Assembly (NCBI RefSeq): GCF_002892795.1 | Contig: NZ_PJMC01000015.1 | Span: 46,762 to 110,761 of the forward strand | Direction: 5' to 3' | Length of the DNA stretch: 64,000 nucleotides | Origin: Arthrobacter sp. AFG20 | GTDB lineage: Bacteria > Actinomycetota > Actinomycetes > Actinomycetales > Micrococcaceae | Shown here: piece after piece, positions 63,160 to 64,000 of the stretch | Layout: every line of letters starts with the position of its first letter | Position numbering within the stretch: the stretch's first letter is position 1 | Program-made: the position numbers and the translations under genes | Notes under the pieces: generated by a model | Seen by the model: only the letters and a program-made list of their open reading frames with translations | Databases searched by the model: none | What the model was told of the DNA's origin: nothing

Positions 63160-63384
63160 CTATTTCGGGATGTTCTTCCGGACCCTCTGGCCGCGGACCA
63201 CCAGACCCACCATGTGCAGCACAAGGCCCAGGCCGATCACCGGCAGGGACGCGATCATGAGCACTTGGTTGGCGGTGACGTTGCCGACGATGTTGAGGAT
63301 CAGGCCGGCGGCGATGAGGCCCATTGCGGTGAAGACCAGGATTTTATAGGACTTGGGTGCGGTGACCCAGAATTCGTGCAGCAC
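63160..63384 (-). CDS. 74-aa two-helix membrane protein
   Basis: Starts with GTG (MLHEFWVTAPKSYKILVF...). Helices at about 14-35 and 40-62, basic tail RGQRVRKNIPK. The GTG lies 6 nt after TAAACT with no ribosome-binding site (leaderless). No family recognised. Confidence 0.75.
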   Translation of the reverse strand: MLHEFWVTAPKSYKILVFTAMGLIAAGLILNIVGNVTANQVLMIASLPVIGLGLVLHMVGLVVRGQRVRKNIPK

Positions 63385-63390
63385 CGTGCC

Positions 63391-63396
63391 AGTTTA
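63391..63396 (-). promoter_or_regulatory. -10 element for leaderless membrane protein gene
   Basis: TAAACT on the minus strand, 6 nt from the GTG at 63384. Confidence 0.5.
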
Positions 63397-63522
63397 CCCA
63401 GTCATGACGGCACCCTCACGGGGAAGTCGTGGATCAGCCGGGTGTCGTCTGCCAGCTGGCAGGGCTCACACTGGCTGCCCCGGACCGCGTGGGCACTAAA
63501 CGGCCGGCGGTCCATCCCAAAA

Positions 63523-63561
63523 GACCCCGTGCACCAGATAACGGGTATCGGTCACGGGGCC
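63523..63561 (-). terminator. terminator after citE-like gene
   Basis: Inverted repeat CCCCGTG (63525-63531) with CACGGGG (63553-63559), plus inner pairing; on the minus strand it is followed by TCTTTTGGG. Confidence 0.65.
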
Positions 63562-63581
63562 CCTGGTAATGCTGATGGCAC

Positions 63582-64000
63582 CTACAGCGCGGGCTGCACG
63601 CCAAACGCTACCGCGAGCTTCATGATCTTCTCTGCGCGGCCGAGGCGGGGCAGGTCGGAGCCGTCGCGGATGACGCGGCCGTTGGCCTCGAAGTCGGCCA
63701 TGAAGTCGGTGGCCCAGGCGACGTCCGACGGCGTGGGGCTGATGACCTCGTTGATGACGCTGGTCTGGTCGATAGCCAGGCAGAGCTTTCCGGTCATGCC
63801 CATCATCACCGTGACGCCGGTCTGCTCGCGCAGGATCGGGTGGTTGGTCCCGACCGTGGGCCCGTCGATGGGGCCCGGCAGGTTGCCCACCCGGCTGGCC
63901 ACGACGAGCTTGGCGCGCGGGTAGGCCATGGCCTCCTGGGTGTTCGCCATGCCGGTGTCGCGGCGGAAGTCGCCGGAGCCAAACGCCAGGCGGAACGCAC
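63582..64000 (-). CDS. CitE-like HpcH/HpaI aldolase, C-terminal part
   Basis: The frame continues through the right edge, so the N-terminus is missing; about 139 codons are seen. It contains AFGSGDFRRDTG, AYPRAKLVVASRVGNLPG and PIDGPTVG, which match the CitE/malyl-CoA lyase-like family of the HpcH/HpaI aldolases (magnesium-dependent C-C cleavage of acyl-CoA or oxoacid substrates). An ATG at 63950 is inside the gene, not its start. Substrate not assignable. Confidence 0.82.
   Translation of the reverse strand, partial: AFRLAFGSGDFRRDTGMANTQEAMAYPRAKLVVASRVGNLPGPIDGPTVGTNHPILREQTGVTVMMGMTGKLCLAIDQTSVINEVISPTPSDVAWATDFMADFEANGRVIRDGSDLPRLGRAEKIMKLAVAFGVQPAL

Overview
The window comes from a high-GC actinobacterium, most likely Arthrobacter/Pseudarthrobacter or a close Micrococcaceae relative. 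Support: an MshD mycothiol synthase (mycothiol is an actinobacterial thiol), a GlnR-type nitrogen regulator, HadA/HadB-like MaoC genes beside murB, long low-complexity tails on several ribosomal proteins, frequent GTG/TTG starts, and several genes that appear to be transcribed without a leader. The genus is an inference from remembered family resemblance, not from a search.

Positions 1-33524 form one long minus-strand block of translation and transcription genes. In transcription order (right to left) it reads: tRNA-Trp, secE, nusG, rplK, rplA, two paralogous GNAT genes, an rplJ leader with a probable attenuator, rplJ, rplL, then (after a plus-strand thiolase/ybaK pair) rpoB, rpoC, rpsL, rpsG, fusA, tuf, a 41-aa membrane protein, the S10 genes (rpsJ to rpsQ), the spc genes (rplN to rplO), secY and the start of adk. 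Terminators split it: after rplA, rplL, rpoC, tuf, rpsQ and rplO. rpsN is missing from its usual place between rplE and rpsH.

Positions 33798-49179 hold an aspartate-type aminotransferase; a PspC envelope-stress module (response regulator, PspC-histidine kinase, and a divergent three-gene PspC operon); pfkA; a GNAT gene; a minus-strand chain ygfZ-ankyrin-MFS exporter; a flavin reductase; a nitrobindin-like protein with a newly read 37-aa membrane ORF upstream; a polytopic membrane protein; glnR; and mshD.

Positions 49284-64000 hold ppk and a MutT1-type Nudix-phosphatase fusion; a GntR/membrane-protein pair preceded by a perfect 19-bp inverted repeat and 15-bp tandem repeats; thyA-folA; a three-gene cassette built around a WXG100-type protein with no secretion core in view; an E. 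coli-type asd; an AlkZ-like glycosylase; murB with two MaoC genes; and a citE-like gene running off the right edge.

The strongest unexplained signals are: (1) nine genes whose start codon lies exactly 6 (once 7) nt after a TANNNT hexamer, the signature of leaderless transcription; (2) mutually exclusive terminator/antiterminator pairings in the rplJ leader; (3) the WXG100 cassette; (4) the GntR cassette with an internally duplicated membrane protein; (5) a 60-bp near-perfect palindrome behind pfkA. No CRISPR array, insertion sequence, rRNA or prophage was seen.
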